A stretch of 35,159 nucleotides of DNA from an uncultured Sellimonas sp. (GCA_904393575.1 CAJFMZ010000005.1:1-35159), one strand, 5' to 3'. Shown: positions 17,170 to 25,329, counted from the stretch's first letter. Notes: generated by a model from the letters alone, not told the origin. Made by a program: numbers and translations.

Positions 17170-18339
17170 TCAGAATACCTGATCAAATGCCTGCTCCAGA
17201 TCAGATATCAGGTTTTCGGTCCCTTCCAGTCCACAGTGGATCCGGATGACATTCTGTCCGGCTCCCATTTTCCTGCATGTTTCTTCGTTTTCTCTTGCAT
17301 AAGGCATTGTCACAAGACTTTCAAAGCCTCCCCAGGATACTCCGATTTTGAAAATCCGGAGGGCCTGGCAGAATGTTTTTGCTTCTTCGGTCGTGCAGTC
17401 CAGTTCAAAGCTCAGAAGTCCTGTATGTCCGGACTGCTGTTTTTCAATCAGCTCGTGCTGTGGATGAGAGGCAAGCCCTGTGTAATATACCTTTCTTACT
17501 TTCGGGTGTGCTTCCAGATACTGTGCCACGGCAAGTGCGGTCTTTCCATGCTCCTTCACCCGGACCTCCAGTGTCCGAAGCCCCCTCATCATGAGCCATC
17601 CTTCCATCGGCCCGATGATGCTTCCCAGCTGTTCTCTCATGGTGCGTACCTTTTCTCCAAGCCTCGGATCCCTGACTGTCAGGGTTCCTCCGATAATATC
17701 GCTGTGTCCTCCAAGATATTTGGATGCGGTATGCATCACAAAGTCCGCTCCCATCTCCAGAGGATTCTGATAAATCGGGGTGCAGAATGTATTGTCAATA
17801 TAGACAAGTGATCCTTTTTCATGTGCGATTCTGGCTGCTTTCTCAATGTCCTGTATCCGAAATACTACCGAAGACGGACTCTCAAGTACAAGAAGCTGTG
17901 TGTTGTCCCTCATGGCCTCCCGGATCTCCGCCGGATCGTCTCCATCGACCAGAGTCGTTTCTATCTGCATATGCTCTCTGCAGTAATTCATGAGAAAGTC
18001 TTTCAGAGGTCCGTATGCTGTCCGGATGCAGACTACATGTCCGCCTGCGGAGCATGCTGTCAGCACTGCCGCCGTCGCCGCTGCCATTCCGGAAGAGAAG
18101 ACGTAAGATTCACTTCCTTTTTCCAGCTCTGTGATTTTCTCCTCCAGAATTCTTACTGTTGGATTCTGAACCCTTCCGTAACAGTAGGTATGGATATCCC
18201 GCTTATCCGAATCGTAGTAAGCGTCCACTGTCGGAAAAATATTCAGTGAATTCATAAAAATCGGCGGCACAATCGCATTGTAGTAACGGTCATATTCCTC
18301 TCCTGTATGTTCCAGAATCATCCCGGTCGATTTCTCCAT
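17170..18339 (-). CDS. PLP-dependent transsulfuration-family enzyme (Cys/Met metabolism; C-S lyase or cystathionine gamma-synthase-like)
   Basis: A 389-residue fold-type I PLP enzyme. Visible are the partner-subunit Tyr region in YCYGRVQNPTVRILEE, the phosphate-binding SSGMAAATAA, cofactor Asp in VYIDNTFCTPIYQNPL, and the PLP Lys in HTASKYLGGHSD (Lys207). The C-terminal VSWGGFESLVTMP and HCGLEGTENLISDL complete the family. Members make or break C-S bonds of Cys, Met, homocysteine and cystathionine; the reaction cannot be fixed from motifs alone. The track start (18360) is discarded because AGGAGG lies inside that extension, 7 nt before ATG 18339. It heads an operon of sugar and transporter genes and has no Met/Cys biosynthesis neighbour, so a degradative beta- or gamma-lyase role seems likelier. 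Confidence 0.92.
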   Translation of the reverse strand: MEKSTGMILEHTGEEYDRYYNAIVPPIFMNSLNIFPTVDAYYDSDKRDIHTYCYGRVQNPTVRILEEKITELEKGSESYVFSSGMAAATAAVLTACSAGGHVVCIRTAYGPLKDFLMNYCREHMQIETTLVDGDDPAEIREAMRDNTQLLVLESPSSVVFRIQDIEKAARIAHEKGSLVYIDNTFCTPIYQNPLEMGADFVMHTASKYLGGHSDIIGGTLTVRDPRLGEKVRTMREQLGSIIGPMEGWLMMRGLRTLEVRVKEHGKTALAVAQYLEAHPKVRKVYYTGLASHPQHELIEKQQSGHTGLLSFELDCTTEEAKTFCQALRIFKIGVSWGGFESLVTMPYARENEETCRKMGAGQNVIRIHCGLEGTENLISDLEQAFDQVF

Positions 18340-18393
18340 CTTTCTTCCTCCTCGCCACATTATGTGCTATAACCTGTCATCTATAATCTATAT

Positions 18394-18406
18394 GCTATAG
18401 TATAGC
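18394..18406 (-). promoter_or_regulatory. palindromic operator overlapping the -10 of the GH36/Opp operon
   Basis: GCTATA-N-TATAGC, a 13-bp perfect palindrome, in the 113-nt spacer between the GntR gene and the PLP gene. On the minus strand it contains TATACT, a good -10 hexamer (18399-18404); no strong -35 lies 17-18 nt upstream. Another GCTATA copy is at 18366-18371. Nearly the same palindrome occurs at 31970-31982. A repressor bound here would block polymerase. The adjacent GntR protein is the obvious candidate. Confidence 0.7.
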
Positions 18407-18452
18407 TTAAATTTTTATAAATTTACACATCAGTATCGTGCAACGGATCCAC

Positions 18453-19145
18453 TTACTGATGTGCTATTGCAATGTCATCATATACGCAGTCCAAAAGCTT
18501 GTTGTTAATCTTCTGTGCATTCTTGATATCACGCTCTCGCAAAGCCTGGTAGAGTGTCTCGTGATACGGCATGCTTGCCTTAAACGGATCTTCGATATCC
18601 AGAGGGAACTGCCAGAGCTTGTCCGTATAATCATCCAGTACTTTCAGCATCGCATAGAATACCTTGTTGTGGCACATCTGATAAATCTTCTCGTGAAATG
18701 CCTTGTCCTCCTCGGTATCCCGCTCATTAGCCCAGACCTTCTTCATGAGGATCTCTGTGATCTCTCCCAGCTCATCCATCTCCTGGTCTGTGGCATTTCT
18801 CACGACCATGGCCATCAGCTCTGTCTCCATCGCTCTCCTGGCCTCCAGCGCCTCGATGAGAGACTCTCTTTCCATCGTAAAACCGATCAGTGATTCGAGT
18901 GCCGTTGTCTTTCTCCCGCGGTCTCCTACAAATATGCCTTTCCCGTTCTTCACTTCCACGATGCCTTCCGCCTCCAGAGTCTTCACAGCCTCCCGAAGCG
19001 CCGTCCTGCTGACCTGCATCATCTCAATGAACTGTCCCTGGGAAGGAAGCCTGTCACCCTCCTTCAGATCATGTTCCTCTATATAGCTTTGAATGTACTT
19101 GATAATTTCTGATTGTAAAGAAACTCTTTTGATCGGTTTCGCCAT
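18453..19145 (-). CDS. FadR-type GntR-family transcriptional regulator
   Basis: A 230-residue regulator. The N-terminal winged helix is typical GntR: SEIIKYIQSYIEEHDLKEGDRLPSQGQFIEMMQVSRTALREAVKTLEAEGIVEVKNGKGIFV. The C-terminal all-helical FCD ligand domain has EALEARRAMETELMAMVVRNA and DKAFHEKIYQMCHNKVFYAML. FCD proteins often bind a metal plus an organic acid or sugar acid through Asp/His residues, and the FHEKI His is visible. ATG 19145 has GGGAG 7 nt upstream; the track's longer ORF begins at the TTG of the -35 box and cannot be right. Placed directly before the palindrome at 18394 and the GH36/Opp operon, it is likely their repressor and probably also that of the GH38 operon. Confidence 0.9.
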   Translation of the reverse strand: MAKPIKRVSLQSEIIKYIQSYIEEHDLKEGDRLPSQGQFIEMMQVSRTALREAVKTLEAEGIVEVKNGKGIFVGDRGRKTTALESLIGFTMERESLIEALEARRAMETELMAMVVRNATDQEMDELGEITEILMKKVWANERDTEEDKAFHEKIYQMCHNKVFYAMLKVLDDYTDKLWQFPLDIEDPFKASMPYHETLYQALRERDIKNAQKINNKLLDCVYDDIAIAHQ

Positions 19146-19176
19146 CCCTGTTCTCCCTGTCATGTTCCTTGCAACC

Positions 19177-19205
19177 ATTATATACTTCTTCCAATTCCTC
19201 GTCAA
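19177..19205 (-). promoter_or_regulatory. strong sigma-A promoter of the GntR regulator gene
   Basis: Minus-strand TTGACG, exactly 17 nt, TATAAT: one mismatch to consensus in twelve positions. Initiation is expected near 19170, giving a leader of about 25 nt. It overlaps the 5' extension of the track's GntR ORF and so fixes the later start. No CTATA-N-TATAG palindrome is seen here, so autoregulation through that motif is not suggested. Confidence 0.82.
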
Positions 19206-19238
19206 CTCATTTCTATTTTTTATCTATTTTGAACAATT

Positions 19239-20039
19239 TCAGGCTTCTCTCCACATCTTTGCCAGTTCCTCAATGGAGGAGAAGAGATAATCCGGACCAT
19301 ATTCACAAGCCTCTGCCTCCTGCCGGGTCGTCTCTCCGGTCAGTACCAGGGCGGTCTCCACACCGGTCCTGTGTCCACATAAAATGTCCGTATAGAGCCG
19401 ATCCCCCACAATCAGTGTCTGCTCTTTGAAAAAATGATTCAGTTTCAGAGAGTACTCTACCATGGCCGGCCCTGGTTTCCCCATATATTCCGGCTGTCTT
19501 TTCACGGCATGCTCCAGCATCTGGCAGATGGCTCCGCAGTCCGGTACATAACCAAATTCGATCGGACAGACATAATCCAGGTTCGTGGCGATATATCCGA
19601 CTTCCGGCCGGGTACTCAGAATCTGGCAGGTATCCTGCAGCTTTTCATAGGTCAGCTGGTTGTCGTAGGATACAAGGACACAGGCAATCTCCGGATCCAG
19701 ACAGTCTGTCGTCACCCGGATTCCATTGCGCTTCAGCTCCCTGAGCAGGGATTTGGTACCCATCACATAAATCAATGCTCCATCGTAATGCTTTTTCAAG
19801 TACTGTACCGTGACAAAAGAAGCCGTAATGAAATTGGAGTAATCTGTCATGATTCCCATATTCTGAAAGGAACGAATATAATCTTCGATGCTGCGGGTGG
19901 AATTGTTGGTAATGAAGACAAACTGCCCGCCGCTGTCTTTGACGTCTTTCAGAAATTCCCTGGTACCGCTGATCAGTCTCTGTCCGATGCAGACGGTACC
20001 ATCTATATCCAGAAGAAAGAGTTTCTTATTTTTCAGCAT
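19239..20039 (-). CDS. HAD-superfamily class IIA phosphatase (NagD/AraL/PGP type)
   Basis: A 266-residue cytosolic phosphatase. HAD motif I is LLDIDGTVCIG with the nucleophile Asp11 and general acid Asp13, motif II FITNNSTRS, motif III Lys in YMGKPGPAM, and motif IV IVGDRLYTDI. The C2A cap lies between motifs II and III, defining class IIA. Family members dephosphorylate small sugar and triose phosphates, and some (mammalian PGP, mycobacterial Rv1692) act on glycerol-3-phosphate. It overlaps the upstream phosphodiesterase gene by 14 nt and has AGGTGG before ATG 20039, so the two proteins are made together. A role on glycerol-3-phosphate or a polyol phosphate from the same pathway is inferred from context. 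Confidence 0.9.
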   Translation of the reverse strand: MLKNKKLFLLDIDGTVCIGQRLISGTREFLKDVKDSGGQFVFITNNSTRSIEDYIRSFQNMGIMTDYSNFITASFVTVQYLKKHYDGALIYVMGTKSLLRELKRNGIRVTTDCLDPEIACVLVSYDNQLTYEKLQDTCQILSTRPEVGYIATNLDYVCPIEFGYVPDCGAICQMLEHAVKRQPEYMGKPGPAMVEYSLKLNHFFKEQTLIVGDRLYTDILCGHRTGVETALVLTGETTRQEAEACEYGPDYLFSSIEELAKMWREA

Positions 20040-20772
20040 GTTCCACCTGCCCGCGGATGAAAGCTGCCGTATCCGGGTAATTCGTAATTACGGCTTCCAG
20101 TCCCGCTTCGATAAAATATTTCATATCCTCTTCACGGTTCACCGTCCAGACACGGACTTTCAGTCCGCTCTCCTGATAACGTTTCAGGAAATCCGACATA
20201 TACAGGTGATATACCGCAGGATGCAGTCCCTGTACCCCTGTCCGGGCTGCATACTGTTCTACGTCCAGTATCACGTCTCCGTACAGGTACGCCGTCTCCG
20301 CCTCCGGATCCAGCCGTCTCACTTCCTGGACACTGTAATGATTGAAGGACGAATAAATGACCCGGTCTTCCATCCCGGCCTTCTTTACGATTTCCATCGT
20401 CTTTTTCTCAATTTCCGGATACCAGAAAATTCCTGTTTTTAACTCAATATTGACTTCCATGTTTCCCGGCTTTACCAGCTCAAGCACCTCTTCCAGGGTT
20501 GGGATTTTCTCCCCTTTGTATGCTTCCATATGATTGTCAAAGGACAGTTCCTTGAGCTCTTTTAGCGTGTAATCCCGGACAAATCCGGTTCCTGTGCCGG
20601 TCCTGTCTATTTTCTCATCGTGTATGACCACCACTTCTCCGTCTTTTGTCAGCTGCACATCCAGCTCAATCCCATCTGCCCCCTGCTTTTCTGCCAGTCT
20701 GAAAGCCGCCAGTGTATTTTCCGGTGTATATCCGCTTGCTCCTCTGTGTGCAAAAATCTTTACATGCTTCAT
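20026..20772 (-). CDS. ugpQ: glycerophosphodiester phosphodiesterase (UgpQ-like)
   Basis: A 248-residue TIM-barrel enzyme that cleaves glycerophosphodiesters to sn-glycerol-3-phosphate and an alcohol. Motifs are IFAHRGASGYTPENTLAAF at the N terminus, GADGIELDVQLTKDGEVVVIHDEKIDRTG with the catalytic His/Glu/Asp set, MEVNIELKTG, and the C-terminal VRVWTVNREEDM and GLEAVITNYPD. No signal peptide, so it is cytosolic like E. coli UgpQ. ATG 20772 has AGGAGG 8 nt upstream; the track start at 20799 would put that site inside the coding sequence. It follows the UgpB-like gene after a strong terminator, so expression needs read-through or the weak TATGAT seen around 20790-20800. Confidence 0.92.
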   Translation of the reverse strand: MKHVKIFAHRGASGYTPENTLAAFRLAEKQGADGIELDVQLTKDGEVVVIHDEKIDRTGTGTGFVRDYTLKELKELSFDNHMEAYKGEKIPTLEEVLELVKPGNMEVNIELKTGIFWYPEIEKKTMEIVKKAGMEDRVIYSSFNHYSVQEVRRLDPEAETAYLYGDVILDVEQYAARTGVQGLHPAVYHLYMSDFLKRYQESGLKVRVWTVNREEDMKYFIEAGLEAVITNYPDTAAFIRGQVEHAEK

Positions 20773-20826
20773 GATGCATCCCTCCTGTATTCTATTCATA
20801 TCATAATCTCATATTCTGACGATAAA

Positions 20827-20872
20827 GAAAAGCGTGCCGAAATCCTTTTACGTTGTTTCAGACACGCTTTTC
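20827..20872 (-). terminator. intrinsic terminator between ugpB-like and phosphodiesterase genes
   Basis: Minus-strand GAAAAGCGTG and CACGCTTTTC pair perfectly (10 bp); inner TCTGAAA/TTTCGG pairs extend the stem with one bulge. TTTTCTTTA follows. Because the outer stem is A-rich then T-rich, it could also work from the plus strand, but no plus-strand gene is present. Confidence 0.82.
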
Positions 20873-20908
20873 CAAATAACCGGATGTACATCCATCCTTC
20901 TTTATCCC

Positions 20909-22315
20909 TTAGCCGTTTACAAGATTGTACTCTTCTATCGTATCATTGATCTCATCCGCCATGTTTTTGACCGCCTCTTCCGGCGTTACATTTCCATTTA
21001 ACATATCTTCAATCTGAGTCTCAACGATCTGACGGGATTCCGGGAACACACTTAAAAGTGCTCCTGCGGATTCCGGTGTGGAATCATGCAGCTGATCCAG
21101 TGCTGTCTGGAACTGTGGATACTGTGCAATGTTGTCTTTGAAGATCTGCTCATCCTGCGCTGCCGTAACGATCGGGAAATATCCTGTCTGGGCATTCCAG
21201 TATGCCTGAGACTCCGGTGAAATGAGGAACTTGATAAATTTCCATGTTGCAGCGGCTTTTTTCTCGTCTTTATTATTCAGAGCCCACAGGGATGCGCCTC
21301 CGATCGAAACTCCGCCTTTGTCATCTTCGCTGACTGCCGGATAGTAAGCGGTTCCCACTTCAAAACGTCCGCCGCTGTCTTCCAGCACCTGTTTCAGAGA
21401 AGCTGTAGAGCCAAGCATCATTGCGGCTTTTCCTGACGTAAAGTCTGTGGTTGCCGTATCACTTCCAGAACGTCCCACATTCGGAGCGTAGCCTTCCTTA
21501 TAGAGGTCATTCCATGCATTTAAAATGTTCAGGCCGCCGCCATTTTCATCAAATTCAACCTTGGTCGCTGCCTTTTCACGGCCATTTCCATTGTTTACCA
21601 TATCAAGGCCTTGTTTGCAGAGGAACTGTTCGAAATACCATCCATAAATGCTGATCGCGATGACTTCCTGGGCGCCGCCCTTCTCCTTCAGTGCGTCACC
21701 TACTTTGGCGATTTCCGGAAGACTGGACGGGATATCTGTGATTCCAGCCGCGTCAAACATATCCTTGTTATAGTACAGAAGCGGTGTGGAAGAATTAAAC
21801 GGCATGGAGTACATGGTTCCGTCCTCTGTCGTATAATATGCTGCCACGTTTGGTTCAATCTGGGAAATATCATATCCATCCGCATCGATCATTTCCTGCA
21901 TCGGGATGACCCATCCGGAATCGATCATGAAACGGGTTCCCAGGTCATAGATCTGCACAAGATCCGCACCCATATTTCCGATCTGCGCACTTTTCAGCTT
22001 GTTGATCGTATCATCGTACTCTCCCTGGTATACGGCATCTACCTTGATCCCGTCTTCATTTTCTTCATTAAATTTGTTCACCAGGTAATCCATAGCCTCG
22101 CCATTGACACCGCCCATGGAATGCCAGAATGTAATAGTCGTCCCCTTTGTGTCAACATTTTTGAAATCGTCTGTGATCACACCGGATCCGCTTTGTTCTC
22201 CTCCTTCTGCAGTCTGTCCATTCATTTCGGAGGCTGTCTTGCCGCTGCCGCAGCCCACAAGGGCAGAAGCAGTCATCAAAGCAGCAAGCATTGCTGCGAT
22301 TACTCGTTTTTTCAT
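20909..22315 (-). CDS. ugpB: UgpB-type glycerol-3-phosphate/glycerophosphodiester-binding lipoprotein
   Basis: A 468-residue SBP family 1 lipoprotein with signal MKKRVIAAMLAALMTASALVGC (lipobox LVGC). Several stretches recall E. coli UgpB strongly: ITFWHSMGGVNGEAMDYLVNKFN, YQGEYDDTINKLKSA, LVQIYDLGTRFMIDSG, YSMPFNSSTPLLYYNKDMF, VSIGGASLWALNNKDE and AYWNAQTGYFPIV. These surround the phosphoglycerol-binding site, so UgpB is a better call than a generic sugar receptor. AAGGAG precedes ATG 22315. The next genes encode a phosphodiesterase and a phosphatase, which fits glycerophosphocholine-like or glycerol-3-phosphate uptake. The comparison is from memory, not an alignment. Confidence 0.85.
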   Translation of the reverse strand: MKKRVIAAMLAALMTASALVGCGSGKTASEMNGQTAEGGEQSGSGVITDDFKNVDTKGTTITFWHSMGGVNGEAMDYLVNKFNEENEDGIKVDAVYQGEYDDTINKLKSAQIGNMGADLVQIYDLGTRFMIDSGWVIPMQEMIDADGYDISQIEPNVAAYYTTEDGTMYSMPFNSSTPLLYYNKDMFDAAGITDIPSSLPEIAKVGDALKEKGGAQEVIAISIYGWYFEQFLCKQGLDMVNNGNGREKAATKVEFDENGGGLNILNAWNDLYKEGYAPNVGRSGSDTATTDFTSGKAAMMLGSTASLKQVLEDSGGRFEVGTAYYPAVSEDDKGGVSIGGASLWALNNKDEKKAAATWKFIKFLISPESQAYWNAQTGYFPIVTAAQDEQIFKDNIAQYPQFQTALDQLHDSTPESAGALLSVFPESRQIVETQIEDMLNGNVTPEEAVKNMADEINDTIEEYNLVNG

Positions 22316-22339
22316 AGATGTTTACTCCTTTTCTTTTCC

Positions 22340-22368
22340 GCCGGTTCCTCTGATCATTCAGGACCGGC
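22340..22368 (-). other. stem-loop just upstream of the ugpB-like gene
   Basis: GCCGGTCCT pairs with AGGAACCGGC (9 bp, one bulged A) around a 10-nt loop, in the 89-nt gap between the second permease and the receptor. A-rich sequence with the ribosome binding site follows, not a T-run. A processing or stabilising element that raises receptor expression is a reasonable reading. Confidence 0.55.
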
Positions 22369-22404
22369 ATCTGACTTCCTGTGATATATGTGAACAGATC
22401 AGTC

Positions 22405-23322
22405 TTATCCTTTGACTGCACCTGAAAACATTCCGCTGATGAGCTGTTTCTGTCCTACGATAAAAATAACCATAGACGGAACAATGATCGCTACGACACC
22501 TGCCATCATCAGCGTAATGGACTGGGCGTCTACACTGTTCAGCATACTGATACCAATCTGTACGGTACGCATTTCTTCGGATCCTGTTACCAGGAGCGGC
22601 CACATGTACATATTCCATGCATTGATGAACGTATAAACGGCCATGGCCCCGATTGCGGACTTTGTCAGAGGAATCAGAATCTTTACAATAAACCGTAAGT
22701 TCCCGCATCCATCCAGTTTTGCCGATTCATAAAGCGAAATCGGGAAGGTCATATAAAACTGGCGGAAGAGGAAGATCCCCATTGCGGATGTCAAAGACGG
22801 AAGAATCAATACCAGATAGGTATCCAGGATTCCCCAGCTGCTGACTGTCAGGTAGTTGGAAATAATGACCGCCTCTCCCGGAACCATCATGGTTGCCATC
22901 ACCAGCATAAAGAGGAAGTTCTTGCCTTTAAATTCCAAAAAGGAAAACGCAAAAGCCGCCAGCGAACAGGTGATGACCTGACCAAGTGTAATGCATCCTG
23001 CTACAAGAAAGGAATTCACAATAAACCTTACAAGAGGAACCTGCGTAAACGCACGGACATAATTATCAAGGGTCGGATGGGACGGAAGGATATTCATGTC
23101 CATGGTAAACAGCTCTTCTCCCGACATAAGAGAAACGCTGATCGAGTACAGAAGTGGAAACAGTATGAACAATGCAAAGACAATGTTCAGTCCCACAAGT
23201 ACCACTTTACGGATTCTTTTCTTTCTCAGAGCACGGGCATTCATCAGCCGGTGAAGCCGTTCAACTTCTTCTGCATTGTATGAGTCGTACTCCATCGTAA
23301 TTGTACTATTCATCCCAGCCAT
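22405..23322 (-). CDS. ugpE: UgpE-like ABC transporter permease (MalG family)
   Basis: A 305-residue membrane protein. The N-terminal ~45 residues are charged and cytoplasmic, then the first helix is VVLVGLNIVFALFILFPLLYSISVSL. The conserved LPSHPTLDNYVRAF segment and the EAA loop (SLYESAKLDGCGNLRFIVKILIPLTKSA) follow. The C terminus GQKQLISGMFSGAVKG is the usual MalG/UgpE ending (QrqivaGltaGAVKG). The track start is a TTG at 23349. ATG 23322 lies 1 nt after the stop of the first permease, with AAGGAG 12 nt upstream; ATG 23313 is an alternative. Symbol is by operon context. Confidence 0.85.
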   Translation of the reverse strand: MAGMNSTITMEYDSYNAEEVERLHRLMNARALRKKRIRKVVLVGLNIVFALFILFPLLYSISVSLMSGEELFTMDMNILPSHPTLDNYVRAFTQVPLVRFIVNSFLVAGCITLGQVITCSLAAFAFSFLEFKGKNFLFMLVMATMMVPGEAVIISNYLTVSSWGILDTYLVLILPSLTSAMGIFLFRQFYMTFPISLYESAKLDGCGNLRFIVKILIPLTKSAIGAMAVYTFINAWNMYMWPLLVTGSEEMRTVQIGISMLNSVDAQSITLMMAGVVAIIVPSMVIFIVGQKQLISGMFSGAVKG

Positions 23323-23323
23323 C

Positions 23324-24193
23324 TTAATATTTGACTCCTTTCTTCTCAATTTTGAACATCACAAGCGTCAATGCCATGATGATCAGGAACAGTACAACGG
23401 ACTGTGCCGCCGCACTTCCAAACCGGTAGTTAAAAAACGCATCTCTGTAAATCGAGTATACGATTACGTTCGTGGCTTCTCCAGGACCTCCGGCAGTCAG
23501 AATTTTGATCTGTCCGAAGGACTGGAATGCCTGGATAATATTGACTACGAGTGTATAGAACATGATCGGGCTTAATCCCGGAAGCGTCAGACGGAAAAAT
23601 TTCTGAATACCGTTTGCACCATCGACGGAAGCACGCTCATAGATGGACTCATCGATATTTCCAAGCCCGGCTGAAAAATACAGGAAATTGATTCCGCTGT
23701 TCAGCCATGCTGTAAGCACTGCCACACAGATCAGTGCGTACTTCGGATCAGCGATCCAGTTGATATCCAGACCCGTCAGTTTATTCAGAATACCGATCGT
23801 CGGGTTCAGGATAATCTTGAAAATCATCGCCGCGCCGCTGGATGCGATCGCCATCGGAAGTGCGTAGGAGGTACTAAAAACCCGGATTCCCGGAAATGCC
23901 TTGCTGCAAAGTACTGCACCTACAAGACCGATCAGCATGCTGCCGATTACAACGATTACAACAAAAATGACTGTCACAAAAAGGCTGTTATAAAATGATT
24001 CCGATGTCAGCAGATCCGCATAGTTTTTCAGCCCTACAAACACTTTTGCCTGTCCAAGCTTGTCTGTCAGAAACAGGCTCAGGTAAATGGTTTTCACAAA
24101 TGGATAAAACAGGAAAACCGCAAATACCAGAAAGCAGGGAATTAAATAAAAATATGCGTTTCTGCCTTTCGTTTTCTCCATCAACTGTTTCAT
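23324..24193 (-). CDS. ugpA: UgpA-like ABC transporter permease (MalF family)
   Basis: A 289-residue membrane protein. The first helix is AYFYLIPCFLVFAVFLFYPFVKTIYLSLFLTD, followed by KVFVGLKNYADLLTSESFYNSL, which is diagnostic for this family. The EAA loop is SIYERASVDGANGIQKFFRLTLPGLSPIMFY. The C terminus has RDAFFNYRFGSAAAQSVVLFLIIMALTLV. ATG 24193 overlaps the ATPase stop as ATGA, with GGAGG in the ATPase tail, so translation is coupled. It forms a heterodimer with the next permease. Confidence 0.87.
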   Translation of the reverse strand: MKQLMEKTKGRNAYFYLIPCFLVFAVFLFYPFVKTIYLSLFLTDKLGQAKVFVGLKNYADLLTSESFYNSLFVTVIFVVIVVIGSMLIGLVGAVLCSKAFPGIRVFSTSYALPMAIASSGAAMIFKIILNPTIGILNKLTGLDINWIADPKYALICVAVLTAWLNSGINFLYFSAGLGNIDESIYERASVDGANGIQKFFRLTLPGLSPIMFYTLVVNIIQAFQSFGQIKILTAGGPGEATNVIVYSIYRDAFFNYRFGSAAAQSVVLFLIIMALTLVMFKIEKKGVKY

Positions 24194-25329
24194 TGCTGAC
24201 CTCCATGATAAAAAATATTTTTCTCTGTATCTGCATCAAAAAAATGTACCCGGTTCATATCCACATACAATGTCATTTCATCTCCCGGTTCCCCTGACGC
24301 ATCTACCGAAAGACGTGCCGCATATTCGCCGGCCCGGCGTTCTTTCAGATAGAAGATGGATTCTGCGCCAAGCATTTCCCTGACTACAATCGTCCCGGTC
24401 ATTCTGCATCTGGACGCATCCAGATTGGCGTGCTCTTCCTTTAAAGTCTCCGAAAAATGTTCCGGCCGGACGCCGAGAATCACCTTTTTATCCGCATACT
24501 GACCTGCCAGCAGCGCCGCTTTCCCCTGCGGAACTTCCAGCTTCTGTCCGGATGCCAGAACGAAGTCAACGCCGGTGCCGTTTTTCTGAATGGTCCCCTC
24601 CATAAAATTCATGGAAGGAGAACCAATGAATCCTGCCACGAACAGATCTGCCGGATCCGCATAGATGGCTCTTGGTGCGTCCGCCTGGCGGATGAATCCG
24701 TCCTTCATGACAACGATGCGCGTTCCAAGCGTCATGGCCTCTGTCTGGTCATGAGTGACATAGATAATGGTTGTCCCCAGCCGCTTATGTAAATCTGCAA
24801 GCTCAACCCGCATCTGCGCCCTCAGTTTGGCATCCAGATTGGATAAAGGCTCATCCATCAGGAATGCTTTTGGCTGTCTCATAATGGCACTTCCGATGGC
24901 AACCCGCTGCTTTTGTCCACCGGAAAGCTGTCCCGGTCTTCGTTTTAAGAGGGATTCAATACCTAGAACGGCTGCCACCTCATGCACTTTCTTATCAATT
25001 TCTTTTTTCGGAACTTTCCGGATCTGAAGAGCAAATGCCATATTGTCATATACAGACATCTGCGGATATAATGCATAATTCTGAAAAACCATGGACAGAT
25101 CTCTGTCTTTTGGTTCCACATAGTTGCAGAGCTGCTTGTCAATCCAAAGTTCTCCGCTCGTGATTTCCTCCAGCCCCGCAATCATTCGAAGTGTTGTCGA
25201 TTTCCCACAGCCGGACGGTCCGACAAAGATAACAAACTCACTGTCATGGATTTCCAGATTAAAATCCTTTACCGCGTAATGTTCCTTGTCATAGGATTTG
25301 CATACATTTCTCAATGTAATTTCTGACAC
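24190..25329 (-). CDS. ugpC: UgpC/MsmX-type sugar or glycerol-phosphate ABC transporter ATP-binding protein
   Basis: A 379-residue ATPase, first gene of the operon. Walker A GPSGCGKST, Q-loop MVFQNYALYPQM, signature LSGGQKQRVAIGSAI, Walker B FLMDEPLSNLDAKLR and switch YVTHDQTEAMTL are intact. The C-terminal third is an MOP/TOBE-like regulatory domain (VILGVRPEHFSE). GTG 25329 has GGGAGG 9 nt upstream. MsmX-like ATPases of this type can serve several CUT1 importers in Firmicutes, so it may not be exclusive to this operon; being in the same cluster favours UgpC. Confidence 0.88.
   Translation of the reverse strand: MSEITLRNVCKSYDKEHYAVKDFNLEIHDSEFVIFVGPSGCGKSTTLRMIAGLEEITSGELWIDKQLCNYVEPKDRDLSMVFQNYALYPQMSVYDNMAFALQIRKVPKKEIDKKVHEVAAVLGIESLLKRRPGQLSGGQKQRVAIGSAIMRQPKAFLMDEPLSNLDAKLRAQMRVELADLHKRLGTTIIYVTHDQTEAMTLGTRIVVMKDGFIRQADAPRAIYADPADLFVAGFIGSPSMNFMEGTIQKNGTGVDFVLASGQKLEVPQGKAALLAGQYADKKVILGVRPEHFSETLKEEHANLDASRCRMTGTIVVREMLGAESIFYLKERRAGEYAARLSVDASGEPGDEMTLYVDMNRVHFFDADTEKNIFYHGGQQ

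Noticed and set aside
19146-19205. N-terminal extension of the GntR ORF from TTG 19205
   Set aside because: The extension begins inside the -35 hexamer of a consensus promoter, and a good ribosome binding site precedes ATG 19145.
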